64,000 nucleotides of DNA from Tetrahymena elliotti 4EA (Eukaryota > Ciliophora > Oligohymenophorea > Hymenostomatida > Tetrahymenidae), in contig JH720307.1 of assembly GCA_000231825.2 (NCBI GenBank), forward strand, positions 1,326,880 through 1,390,879, written 5' to 3'. Below are positions 50,224-62,421 of the stretch, in pieces; position 1 is the first letter of the stretch, and the number at the start of each line of letters is the position of its first letter. The translations under genes and the position numbers were made by a program. Below the pieces are notes generated by a model. That model saw nothing but the letters and a program-made list of their open reading frames with translations, did not search any database and had not been told where the DNA came from.

Positions 50224-51655
50224 ATGAAATTATTTAGAGCTTTAGCCAAGTCTGGCCTAGTTTAGAAAATTCGTTAAGGTTAGTTTAATTAAGCATATAT
50301 TTTTAAGCTTGCGCTAATAGTATTAAAGTGATTTAAGTTTATCTCTTATAAAGATGATAAAAAGCTAGTTTAGAATCATGTTTTTAAAAGAATATTGAAT
50401 TAAAATAAAGTTGAAATCTGCATAGCGCATAAAATGCATTTATTGATATCAAAAGTTTTATTAATCATTTAATGTCTATAAAATAGCTACTGGAAGTGAG
50501 ATTTCCACTGCTACTAAATACGGTGAAAATATTTCTAAGCATAGAAGTCTTATGAGTCTCTATGACTTACATCCTTAAATCGGATATCAATCTTACATCG
50601 CTCCCAATTCCACTGTCATAGGTGAAGTTACTATTGGAAACGAAACTACTGTTTGGTACAATAAATTTTTTAGAGAAATTAGCTTTTGAAATTGTATTGG
50701 CAAAACTTAACTTAACTTTTTTATGAATGTATAGGTACAACAGTGTAATTAGAGGTGATGTTAACTCTGTTCAGTAATCAATTATATTTCAGGCATTATT
50801 AATACAGTTTTTCCTTGCATTTACTCATTCATTCATTGCTATTTTCACAAATACATAAATATTAGATCGATACCTAAAAAATTTAATTTTTCTCTTTAAT
50901 AATCTATGCAATTTACATAAATGCCTACAAAGATATTTCAAATTCGTGAATAAGTTAAACGATTTATTTTTATTAAATATAGAATTGGTAATAATGTCAG
51001 CATTGGTGAAAATGTCGTTATCCACACTGCTGGTTCTCTTCCCACTGGTTAACCTGCCTCAGTTGATATTGGTAAAAGATTCATCAAAAATTATTTCTTG
51101 ATTATCTAATTAGTAGATAGATATAATCAAATCAAATTTAATTGAACATTAAATTCAATATTTACAATTAAACAGGTCACTAAGTCATTATTGGTAGCAA
51201 ATCCACCATTTATAGTTGCACTATTCAAGATGAAGTTGTTATTGGCCAAAACTGTGTCATCCTTGAAGGTGCTAGAATTGAAAGAGGTGCTATGATTGCT
51301 GCTAACTCAGTTGTGCCTCCTGGTAGATTAATTCCTGCTGGTACTTTATGGGCTGGTAATCCTTGCACGTAAATACATATAAAACTTGTTTAAATAATAA
51401 TTTATTAATAAAAAAATCTATATTAGTTTTGTTAGAAACTTATCCAAATCTGAATTAGCAACTAATATTGATCATGCTAAAAAGTAACTTCACCTTGCTT
51501 AACAACACAGATATGAATACTTACCTTACAACTCTGCTTACTTACAAAAGAGCAACAGTGATGAAGATCTCAATCCTACCAAATATGATGATGTCACTAT
51601 TAATTATAACTTTGGTGAAGAAGAAAGAGCTCAAGAAAATCCTTTAAAATACTGA
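50224..51655 (+). CDS. Gamma-carbonic-anhydrase-like protein (mitochondrial complex I type), zinc site incomplete
   Basis: Six exons: 50224-50278, 50487-50655, 50735-50773, 50983-51071, 51176-51368, 51427-51655 (257 aa), all in phase. The N-terminus MKLFRALAKSGLVQKIRQ is a likely mitochondrial presequence. The body is a left-handed beta-helix of hexapeptide repeats: IAPNSTVIGEVTIGNETTVW, VIRGDVNSVQIGNNVSIGE, VIHTAG, VVIGQNCVILEGARIERGA and TLWAGNPCTFVRNLS. These match the gamma-CA/YrdA family. Of the three zinc histidines only the one in VVIHTAG is kept; the motif usually written VGHxxxLHGC reads IGSKSTIYSC, so two are lost. Gamma-CA subunits sit on the matrix arm of complex I in plants and in ciliates, and some are non-catalytic (family knowledge). 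Codons are less A+T-rich than in neighbours, suggesting good expression. Confidence 0.92.
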
Positions 51656-52565
51656 TTAAACATTTAATCAACAAATAAATTCTTTATTAAGATTTCAAAA
51701 TAATAAAAAACATCATTTTATTGTCCTTATATACTTACATATGTAAAAGTAAATGGATAATAAATGTAATTGCTTCTAAACTTAGCTTGAAAATATTCTC
51801 AACATAATTTCTTTATTTTTATCAAAGAATAATCTAAATATTCAGATGTCTATAAAAAAAACAGCTTTTGAACAAAAAAGTTTTCAAAAATGTTTCTATT
51901 TTTTAAATTTAATTTTGAATGAATCTTTCAAGACAAGATAATATTAATAATTTTATTGATATTAATTAGTACTATTTCTTAAAGGATTTGTATGTTCTAA
52001 AAATAATCAATCTAGTTAAAGTTTAAAATAAAGGTTAATCTTATGTATGGAAATGGATAAATTATTTGAGAAAATGTTATTCTCATTATTTTGAGAAATA
52101 ATTTTACACTATTTTAATTATTTTATGAGATAAAATAAATATTTCATAAATAAAGAAGAGAGTAAATGCTATTTTAAAAAGGATAGATTGTAGCTAAAAA
52201 GAATAGAATAAATGATACTTTAGAAGATTTATATATTTATCAAAATAAGAAATCTAGTATTTTTTGAGATTAATAATTCAAAATATAGATTAATACAAAA
52301 TTGGATATGAATAAACAAATAAATTAATAGGAAAAATGCTTGAATTATTTTTGAGAACTTATTTTAAATAACGGAGCATATTTAACCTAAATTAATTGAT
52401 ATTAATTTTTTTTGCCCAAAATAATGATTTATAAATATATAATTTTATTTATGATTTTTTTTATTTATTAGATAAATATTTTAACTGTTAAGTAAGTTAA
52501 GTTCATACTTTATTTAACATGATTGATATTCTCTGATATCTTCTTTTATATTTATATAACCTTAA
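51656..52565. other. Intergenic, between convergent genes
   Basis: A+T-rich 3' flanks. Nothing recognised. Confidence 0.4.
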
Positions 52566-54374
52566 TCAAATCCCTAAACTGTTTAAGAGCAATCTTTTTT
52601 CCAATGCTCTGCTAAAGTTTAGACAATACAAAGGAAGAACTTTTGGATTATTATCTATCAGCTATTCTAAGGAATATGGTATAAAGTTATTCATTTCGTT
52701 TTAGGGGTAGATTTACTCTAATTTGATTGGTTTTTGAATAATATTTTATTTTTTCAATTTATTTTGCTATTTAAATGGATCATTTGTAAGATAATTGTTA
52801 AAGTTATTATCTTAACTTTACATTTACTTTTATTTGTTGAAAAGTAGGTCAGATTTTATTTTTGTTAATTTTTATCTTACTAGGACATTACTTTAGCTAC
52901 CTTACTCTTTGAAAAAGGTTTTATTGTATTCAGATTTTGGATTTGAGGATGCTGTTTAAGGCTAGAATTTCTTAATTTAAAACACCTTATCCTTACGTGA
53001 TTGGCTTGGAGCTGTTTATGGAGAAAAATTTTAATTAAAAAATTGATCCTTATTAAAAAAGATTGTAGGTGAATTTATAGAAATCATGAGATTATTCAGA
53101 TTTATGAAGCCGTTCTTAGCCTAGTTTTATGAATTAAAATCAAAGCCTGTTTAAAAGAAGTTATTTTTAGGAAGTTGAGGATTTAAAGATTTTATTATCA
53201 TTTGATCTCTAGTGCCCTAAACAGATTTTTACACTGTTTCAAAGGCATTCCCATCATCAGTTTATGTAGATAGTTGTTGATTTTCATTATATGTGAATTA
53301 GCTTTAATTTTATGAAAATTTAGTATTTCTTTCTTCCCTTTACTAACTGCTTGTTTATGAGTTATTTGCTTGTTTGTTTACTTTTCTAACTATATATTTT
53401 TTACGAGGATCAGGTACATTTTTGATTTACAAGTTAAAGTGTTCTTTTAAGAAGTTATTTCCCGATTTCAATGAATAAGGATGGTTTTAATCAAATTAGT
53501 CATACATCATTTAACTGGGTGTTTATTCATTAAAATGAGATGCATGTGTATAATTCTAGGCCTAGTGATTAGAAAATACTTTACTTTTTTAGGGACCATT
53601 TGGATAAAACTCTATTTGTTATAATCTAAGTCTATTTAAGTTATTTTTAAAAAGAGAATTCCTATACATATCATCAAGATCACTTTTTTCACTATTTTAT
53701 TAGGCTAAATTTCCATAAAAGCTTTATTATTACTTCTATTACTCTTTACTGACATAATCATGTAAAAAATCTTAATTAAAATATTATTGCTATTCCATAA
53801 CTGAATTTAATGCATCATTATATTGTTTGATACTTTTTTGGCTTTAAGAGCCATTATTTTGATATGTAGAAAGACTGTTAACAAGTCTACCTTAAGGAGA
53901 CTAAAATCCATTTTTCAAAGGAGACAACAACTTTGATTATTTAAATTGCCTTCCAGTGCTTTGATTCTTACTTGAAAGTTAATTGACAAAGCTCTATGAT
54001 TTGTTGCTTATATAATCAATAGTTGCCTACATGCTATTTGAATTGCTATTATTTATGTAAGAAGTGCTCAAATTCTTTTACTTTAATGGACTTAACTTCT
54101 TTTTTTATTACTTACTCTATACTATATCATCAAAAATACCTAAATCTTCTTTTTTAGTCTCATAGTCAAAGAATATATCTATAAAATCAACAGGTTCTTC
54201 TCTTTCCTAAACAAAATTGAGAGCACTATCAAAGATTGCTGTTTTAAAAAAATAGTTTCAATCGTTAAATACACAATTTTATGATTTCAAATAAAATATA
54301 TTTCTTGTTAATTATAATCTCTGCTATTCAGAATTAAGGTTTTAAAAATATTTTATTAAAGGATTTAGTTACAT
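52566..54374 (-). CDS. Asn/Gln/Ser-rich protein, unrecognised
   Basis: Two exons in transcript order, 54374-54275 and 54238-52566 (590 aa). The intron (54274-54239) is only 36 nt, the shortest in the window, with a GTGTAT donor; removing it joins MQLNPLIKYFQNLNSEQQ...LKSQNS to IFDSALNFVQEREEPVD in frame. The protein is largely disordered, with scattered islands such as FIDIFFDYETKKEDLGIFDD, NVPDPRKKYIVRKVNKQ and the C-terminal PYSLEQLIDNNPKVLPLYCL. No known domain, signal peptide or membrane segment is seen. The 1,673-nt exon without TGA supports real coding. Function unknown. The short intron is the weakest part of the model; if it is not real, the start codon is not identified. Confidence 0.7.
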
Positions 54375-55620
54375 GCCATGCTTTAAGCTAAAACTAATAG
54401 GCTTTTATAGATTTAATTTTCTGTTTTAAAACTTATTAGCTGATGCAAATAACCCTACTACTTGAAAATTGTTAATCAAATTAATTTATTATTATTTATT
54501 TTTTGTTTTACATTTAATTTTATGCAAAATTTTCCAAAATCCCATAGCATTTAATATAATTTATTGTGAATAATTTATTTTATATTCTATTCAATAGTAC
54601 TAAAAAAAATAACTCAAAATCAAACTCAAACAAGCACAATTTCTCAATTTCTGGTATTTTAACTATAAGTTTCTTATTTCTTCTTACACTTTTACTAAAA
54701 TACTTATTTTTCTAAATATTTATACAGATCTCTTACTCTTAAACAAATATTTTGTTAATTTGTTAGGCTCATAAAAGTAATATTCGTTTTTACCCATTAT
54801 TTTTTGTTAGAAATAACTAATTTCATTGTATTTTTAAGTTTTCATTTTACTCTATTTCATAAAAAATTTGTTAAATTTTATGGTTTTTATTAAATTAGGT
54901 AGAAAAAAAAGATAAGAATGAAATTACCAAAAGAAATATTCGAAACAACATTTTACCAACTTCTAGTTTACTTATTTATTCATGCAAATTCTAATAAAAA
55001 AAAAGTTTTTAAAATCAATAAATCTATCTATCATTGATATATGAAAATCACAATTAATTCAGTAATTTAATTAATTTTATCTTTTTAGCATCAAGTAAAA
55101 ATAACTTCTTTCTAAGTAAGATGCTTTGATTAATTATATATTATTGTTTTTTAAAAATACCCTATTTTTATGAAACTTTTTATTTTTTTTACCAAAAAAA
55201 CAGATTTTTAAAATTAATTTTATAAAAAATAAGATGCTTGAAAATAAAACATTTTTAATTAAAAATTAAAAATAATTAGTGAATGAAAAAAACTTTTATT
55301 TTTTTTGATTGAGATAACAAATATTTGAAAATTAATAATAAAATCACTCATTTATTTCTTTATTTTCTTTCATTTTTATTTTTCATATATTTAAGTTTAG
55401 TAAATGGTGTATTTGAAGATTAAAAAAGTAATAAAATACAATTTTGAAAATAAGTTGAAATAATAGAGTAATCTTAAAAAATTTTTAAATATTTACTATA
55501 AACTATGAAAATTTAAAATGAGATAATGTTTTTAGAAATTAATATAACTTTTTATAATTATAAATATTTGATTTAGTGGTTATTTAAGATTTTATAAAGA
55601 AAATTAATCTTTTTAGAATT
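54375..55620. other. Intergenic
   Basis: About 1.25 kb of extremely A+T-rich DNA between the disordered-protein gene start and the channel gene end. Nothing recognised. Confidence 0.4.
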
Positions 55621-58600
55621 TCAGACTTAAGAGCCTAAGTTAGTTTTTTTAGCTATAATCTAGAAATTGTGTATATATTCATAATCTGGAATCCCTTTCT
55701 CTTAATCTTAGTCGTTTATATTAGGAGAGAGCTCTTCTGGATCTGGATCTGGAAAATTATATATTTGAGGATTTGAATCTAAAATAATTTCTTATTATGA
55801 AGCAATTTCATTTTTTAAGAAGTTAAATGAAAGTTTTTAATTATTTGAGTGTTTTGCTGAAAGAAGGTTCATTTAGTTGTCTGTCATAGAATTAACTGGA
55901 GACTCTATTTAAAATTTTTCAAAGAATGCAGATTTTCTTTAATGACTTACACTATTTGGGGCCTATTATTGATCGCTTCCTGCATGATCTAAATTATCAA
56001 TAGTCTTTTTGCTAGTATACATTGAAGCTCCTTTTGAGCCCTTAGCTTTATCAGTTTTTATCCTTAATTTTTCATATTTAGATCTAAATAATGTTTGAGA
56101 TGAATTCTAATGCAAAGGTTGCTTTTTCTTTTATTACAAAATATCAAGATAGAACTTTTTGTTTATTTAGCTTTTTGTTTCTAATTTCATAAGTAAATAG
56201 CTCAAATTATTAAGTGGAAAGTAAATAAAGTAATTTTTTTATTTATCGAAATTTCTAAAGATCTAAGTTTAGCCATACTATTCATCTGTTTCATCATCCA
56301 TCAATACTTTTTGTAATTCATTTGTTTATTGATTCTTTTAAATTAATTTCTCCAAATTTTTCATAATTTGATTAGAAAAACTCTTCATTTTCATAGATAA
56401 TGCTCTTCTAATGGAGGTACTATGCCTATCTGAATTTCTAGCAGGAACAATTTATTAGGGTATATTTTGAGAAGAATTTATCTAATTATTCATAAATGGT
56501 TGATGAAAGTAATTTGCTTGATCAGCAGAAGCTATTTTCTACATTTGCAAAACTGGTAGAAGTTACTCTTCCTAGTTTCTAAATACGCTAGGTACTTTTT
56601 AATTTTAAGGTAGATTAAATGTGACATTATTTATTTAATTAGTATTTGCTTAGTTATTTTATGGATCTATTAGTCCCTATTATTTTTCATTTGATGTTCT
56701 TGAAAAATCTGATGGCGTGTACTACTTCTCAAATGCATCAGAGAAAATAATAGATTTTGGCCTTTGATTATTCCTAAGGGAAGGAGAGTTATTTATAGGA
56801 GGCTAATTAGAAAGTCTTCTTGGACCTTTAAATTAAACTTACTGATTTTATTATTTTGGCTTTTAATCTAAGCTGATTTCTCTTTCCCTCATAGTATTAT
56901 GTCTTTTTGTTGGAGAGAGCATTGAATTCTTTTTCTAAAGAGGAGAAAAATTCGATTCTGAATTCTCTCTCTCAAAAAATACAATTGATGTTTATTTTTC
57001 TAAATCTGTGTTTTGCTCATATTAAACTAAAGCAGATTCATCTTAAGATTTACTCAGTTATTTGTTGAGGTTTTAAATATTTTTTGAACTTTCCTCTTGG
57101 GGTCTAAAATTAGCAGTAGTGTTATTATTGTGGTTATTGTAATTTTGTTAATCATCTTAGTATTCCTCTTTTTCTTTATTCTCAGCTATTTCTTGTAGTT
57201 CTTTTTATGATGCCATGTAAGTATAGTCAAAGTTAAAACGAAGATGTTTCATTTCATATTCTTCTAACTATTCATAATAATCCATATAAATCTACTCCAA
57301 GTATTAAGGCAAATCATACCGAGTATTCGCTTTACATCTTTTTCTAAATGACTCTTCGCTCTCATCTTTGGTAGTTTTATTTCCATTTTCATCGATAGCC
57401 TTTTGCATTAAAAATTTTCCTCTTTCAACCTAAATTTGATTTTTTGGTATAAAGCTGTGTCTCCGGCATAATATCTCAGTATTTGCATCATAATGGACAT
57501 ATCTGCAATTAAGAATATTATGTTTGAAACTACCGCAAGATGGGCAAGAACTAGAAGATTTATATCCATCTTAATAAAAAATTAAGCTATCCCGAATATA
57601 ACAAAAAGCTTCTTTATCTTCAGGATATTGCTCTAGTAGAGTTATAAATTCATCTCTGCTTAGTTTTAGAAGGCTAACAAACCCAATAGCCCTCATATTA
57701 AGGTCTCTTGGAAGACCTGTGTAAAATTATGTAACTCCAAATAGCTATCCTTCTTAAATTTCCTAAATTTATTTGAAAATACTTAGGTAAATTTTTTAGA
57801 ATAAATGATAATTACATGAATAATTTAATGCTTTGAAGGTGTATTTTTAACAGCTTTTGTTTTATAATAAACTTCTACTTTCCCTTTTTCGATAAAATAT
57901 AGACTCAAATTATCAGTTTAGCCTCCTTTATATATTTACTATTGAGGTTTGCACTGGACTTCTTATATTAAACTGAAAGCTTTTTAGATAAATGACTCAC
58001 TAAAATGTTTTCTGAAATAATTAATAATTTTTTCATTTTAATGAAGCTAAAGCTCTCTTTTAAGACCATCATTTAGCTGCTCAATAATAGCTGCACTTTC
58101 CATTTAAATTTATTCACTATCCTCTTTCCAAATGTAGCTAATTTAAAAAATTCAACAAAAAATTAAAATTTTATCAACAAAAATGCACTTGAATGAAAAT
58201 TTAAACATTTCTTAAAATTAAAATGTAAGAGTAGATTATTTTTCAAAAAATATGCTTTTAAAGTAAATAATTTACTCTAAATATTATCTTATCTGCAATC
58301 TTAAAGGATGCTTCACATTTCTCTTCTCCATGTGAATATTAATAATTTTCATTTTTCTTCTAGCTTCTTTTACTTCAGAGTACATTTCGGTAAAAATCAT
58401 ACCTATCTAATTTAATGTAAAACCAAAGACACCACTTGAAAAGAGCATCATAAAAATAGCTACTATAGTTTCCGTTTAATTTGTAGGAACTATATCTCCA
58501 TAACCTAATAGATAAAATAAATATTACTTAAATCACAAATCGGTAAAATAATTATAAAAACAGGGTAATAATTACCAACTGTTGTCATTGTTACTGTAGA

Positions 58601-59929
58601 ATAGTAAAAAGCTAAAGAATACTAACGAAACCAAAGATCATCATGAGCTCCTTTTTTAGTTTCCCAGCTTTAATCTAAATTGAAACTTAACTTAGCAGAG
58701 CAAACCCAAATGCAAGCCATAAAATGATCAATTAAAATAATACTTGCAAACAGCTTAACTAGTTAAATAATATTTTACTCTTGCTTTTAAAATATAATCT
58801 TTTCTTCAAAGGCAATCATGAATTTAGTGAAATCTCTTAACTTAAAAAGAAATGGTATAAATACTATAAATCTAAATAGAGTTCCTAAATCACTAACTTT
58901 TACTCCATAACTAGTTGCATCATTAGAACTTGCCGTTAGGAAGCTAGTTTTATCAAAAACTAAGAGTAAAAGGACAGAAATAAAGCTGCTTATATCTACA
59001 TAGAAATGTGTTTTTAAATAAATAGAAAACATTTATTAACGATCTTTTGAATACTTCATACCCTCATAATAGCCAGTATTTAAGTTAACAAAAGAATTGA
59101 CAAACATAAGACCAAGCGAAACTTCTATTACAATATGAGGAACTAGGTCTTCTATGTTCATTTTGAAGCTAATAATTATACTCAAGAAGAAAAATATTAA
59201 TAAAATAGCAATCAAATTCATAATTTCAAGATAAACTTTCATAATGCTTCTAGGATCGAAAGCAGGTAAAAACATATCAATTTGTTTCATAAATTTGGTA
59301 ATAATACTATTTTTTCTATCAGAATAATCTTGATCTCTAGAAGACTATCCATTCTCAGAGTAGTTGATATGCTTATTATATGTTTTATCAGATGCATTAT
59401 CACCAATAATTTTGTATTAAAGAGTACTTAAGTTCTTAAACATTCTTGAATTGATGGAATTAAGCATTCTCTTAGCTCGATTTTTCAAACGAATTTAAAA
59501 TATCAAATCATTAAATTTGCTTTTTTTTTGTTCATAGATACATCCATTTCTCCTTTCTTTATTTTAAACATTTTAATCATCATTATCAGCGACATCTTAT
59601 TTTTCATCGCTGTAGTCTTAACTGCTTGAATTTTCATCATCATAATCTCCATTAATTCTATCTCTTTTTCTTTCAGTGTTTTGTAAATACTAATTTTGAA
59701 GTTATTCAATATTTAACTTCCTTTTTTATTCTCCTCTTGATGTTTTAAATCCTAAATTTCCCTCAGAATTCGAATTTCTGTCAAAGAAATTTAGCTTTCC
59801 TATATCTAAATTTACTGGGGAATGTGCACCTTAAGAATAATTTCTTTCTTCAACCCCGTTTTCAATCTACAGGAAATTTCTCCTTGTAGTACTTCCTCTA
59901 TTATTATATTCACTTTGCTGATCAAACAT
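55621..59929 (-). CDS. Voltage-gated K+ channel of the CNBD (EAG/HCN-like) class with a Cys/His cluster
   Basis: Four exons in transcript order: 59929-58576, 58504-58276, 58137-57816, 57762-55621 (1348 aa), all in phase. The first 215 residues are cytosolic and acidic. The channel core follows: FLPAFDPRSIMKVYLEIMNL, six membrane segments, a sparsely charged S4 (LGTLFRFIVFIPFLFKLRDF), pore helix FYYSTVTMTT and selectivity filter VGYGD (451-455). The filter codon for Gly452 is split by intron 1. After S6 (FGFTLNQIGMIF) come a C-linker and a cyclic-nucleotide fold (FIEKGKVEVYY, EGQLFGVTQFY, IGFVSLLKLSRDEF) whose phosphate cassette lacks the usual Gly-Glu and Arg. A Cys/His cluster follows at 708-737 (CPSC, H716, C721, H725, C734, H737). 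The last 600 residues are disordered. GYGD predicts K+ selectivity; in ciliates such channels set swimming behaviour. Confidence 0.93.
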
Positions 59930-62421
59930 TGGAAGTATAAGATTTGTTTATCTCTAAGAACTTCCTTTTTGTGTTTGCCACTTTCTTTGAAATAAGTATC
60001 TTTATTAATTGATTTTAATACGAAATGTAGAGCCTACTAATAATTAAGTATAAATTATTTCTTATGTCAACAATATTGATAAAAGGTACCCTTGATTTCT
60101 TTTGAATTATGTAAAGCTTCTCAATCTATATTACTTTTTAAATTATAAATTACTAGATAAAATAAATAGTGTAGGTTCAAATCATCTTGGAAAAATGTTT
60201 AATCATCCAAGAAGTAGATGATTTGTAAAATATGAAGAGACTTAAAAACCATCATGTTTTTTTTATAAAAAATTTCTTCAAAATAGTAATTTCATTTCAA
60301 AAAAAGACAAAAAAAGTATTTTTACTTTCAATAATCCAAAAAGTTTAAACTAAATTAAATATTCAAAAACTCCTTTTTAATTTTTACTGTCAAAAATACT
60401 TGTTCGAATATGGTAGTAAAGATTTGCTTTTAAATAAATAGCTATCCAATTAATTAATTACCTTAATTAATTTGATATTTTCAAAATTGTTCGTTAAAAT
60501 AATGTGCGATCATTTCACCCAGAGGATAAATTATTACAAAGCATAATTTATTATAAAATTCTACCAACATATTAATGGGAAGTAAAACTTGTATTCTTAA
60601 TCAAAAGAAATAAATTTGTTTTTGTTTTACAATAAAAAACAAGAAACCTTCTCAAAAAAAATATATAAAGTTAATTTTTAATTAATGAAAAATTAATCAT
60701 AGTTTTGTAATTTGATTTTGTGATTATTCATGATTCAACTGCTCTAAACTGATATAAATTATTTCCCTTTCTTAATTTTATTAAACTATTTATAGAACAA
60801 AATATGTAATTTTTCTTTAGTTTAATTTAAAGTTTTTGAATTATACTTTATGAATATCTTATTACATATATTTCAAACATTTATAATAAGAGAAACAAAT
60901 TTTTAATTTAAAAGGTTCAAAAGTTAATAAAGAACCAAAACTTTAAATTTCGTAGAAAATAATTACTTTTTTAATTAAAATACAATTTAAACAACCTATA
61001 AATTGTTAGCAAGTATAACTAACAATAGAATTGATAAGAACAAAAAGACATCACTACCCTTTTAAAATGATAAAATTAAAAGATGAACGAATCTAATTTA
61101 AAAGTCATATCTTTTATAGTATCAAAAACAGTTAATAAAGCATTTGATAGATAATAGAGAAAAGATATTACTCAAAGACTTCATAATGGTAAAAAATATT
61201 GTCATATTCATAAAAAATAATAATTTTAAAATAATAGTTGATAAATAAAAAAATTAAGAAAATAAATTAACCATGTCAAATTAAAAATTTATTTTATTTT
61301 TATTTAAAAAATTTTACTAAGAGCTTTCCTCACAAGAAAAATAATCAATAAATAATTCATAAATATTAATTATTTATCTAGTTATTTATTATGCAATTGA
61401 ATGATATAAAAATCAATCTACTAAAATTTTCAAAATAACAATAGTAATAGTTAAATTAAAAAGAAAGTGAATAATAGATAGATAGTATGATTATTTTATG
61501 CTCTTATTTTACTTCAATCTTATTAAAGTAAATTTTTAAGAAGGCTGTAATTTTTTTGTATTAAAAAATTTAAATATTTTCATAAAAATATAACATATTT
61601 TAACCTACCATATGGATTAAGCTAAGAGTTATCAAAAGAGTTTTAGCTCTAAAATCTTATAATTGGAATTTTTTTTAGTTTTATTCACTAGATTTGTATT
61701 ATCTTTTTTTAATTATGTTTAAACATTAGTTAGATTTGTTATTTTATCTAATTTAAAATAGCATAAAAGAAGTAAATTTACATCAAGTAAAAAATTCTGA
61801 ATATATTCAAATATTTAATATAATTTATAAATCTTTGTCATTTAATAGAGGAATTTAGAGATTTCTCAACAAAAATTCTTAAATTTCCATAAATTAAGAA
61901 GGAAAAAATAAAAATTAAAAATATAATGATGAAGAGTAAATTCATAAAAGTATTAATTTAATGAAAGAATTAAATAGAGAAAGTATTGATTCATAAAAAT
62001 AGACAGACAGATAGATAGGTACTTTGTTAAGGATAATTACATTTTTTTATTTAAGTAAGCTATAAATGTTTGATTTCTTCTCAAAAATTATATCTATTTT
62101 ATTCAATATGAAATTTTTATTTTTATTTTTAATCATCTAATAATAGAGAAGAGGCTACATTATTTAGGTATTTTTGATACATAATACTCAGAAATAATTT
62201 AAAGCTTATTTACAAAATTTTATTTAAAATGAATGATAAAATTAAAAAAATGAGTTAAAATAAAAGCAAAATTTGAATTAACAACATATATCGAAGAACA
62301 AAAAAAATAAACTAATATTAAATTTAGAATGTTAAAATTATGATCTTGAGCTAATTTAGAATTTTCGGTCATTTAGAAGTAGTCTAAAAAAGTGTTGCTT
62401 GGTTGGTAATCTGATTGTGAT
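59930..62421. other. Intergenic, about 2.5 kb
   Basis: 5' flank of the channel gene and 3' flank of the LRR gene. Contains the hairpin at 60178-60225. The remainder is A+T-rich with no recognisable gene. Confidence 0.4.
60178..60225. repeat. Interrupted inverted repeat upstream of the channel gene
   Basis: CAAATCATC (60178-60186) pairs with GATGATTTG (60217-60225), and the inner TTGG (60187-60190) pairs with CCAA (60207-60210), giving a 13-pair stem with a 6-nt bulge and 16-nt loop. It lies about 250 bp upstream of the channel start. It could be a structured leader, an operator-like pair or a small RNA. Confidence 0.5.

Noticed and set aside
60171..60186. GGTTCAAATC, a good B-box string for a tRNA
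   Set aside because: No A box at the right distance and no cloverleaf; it is part of an inverted repeat.
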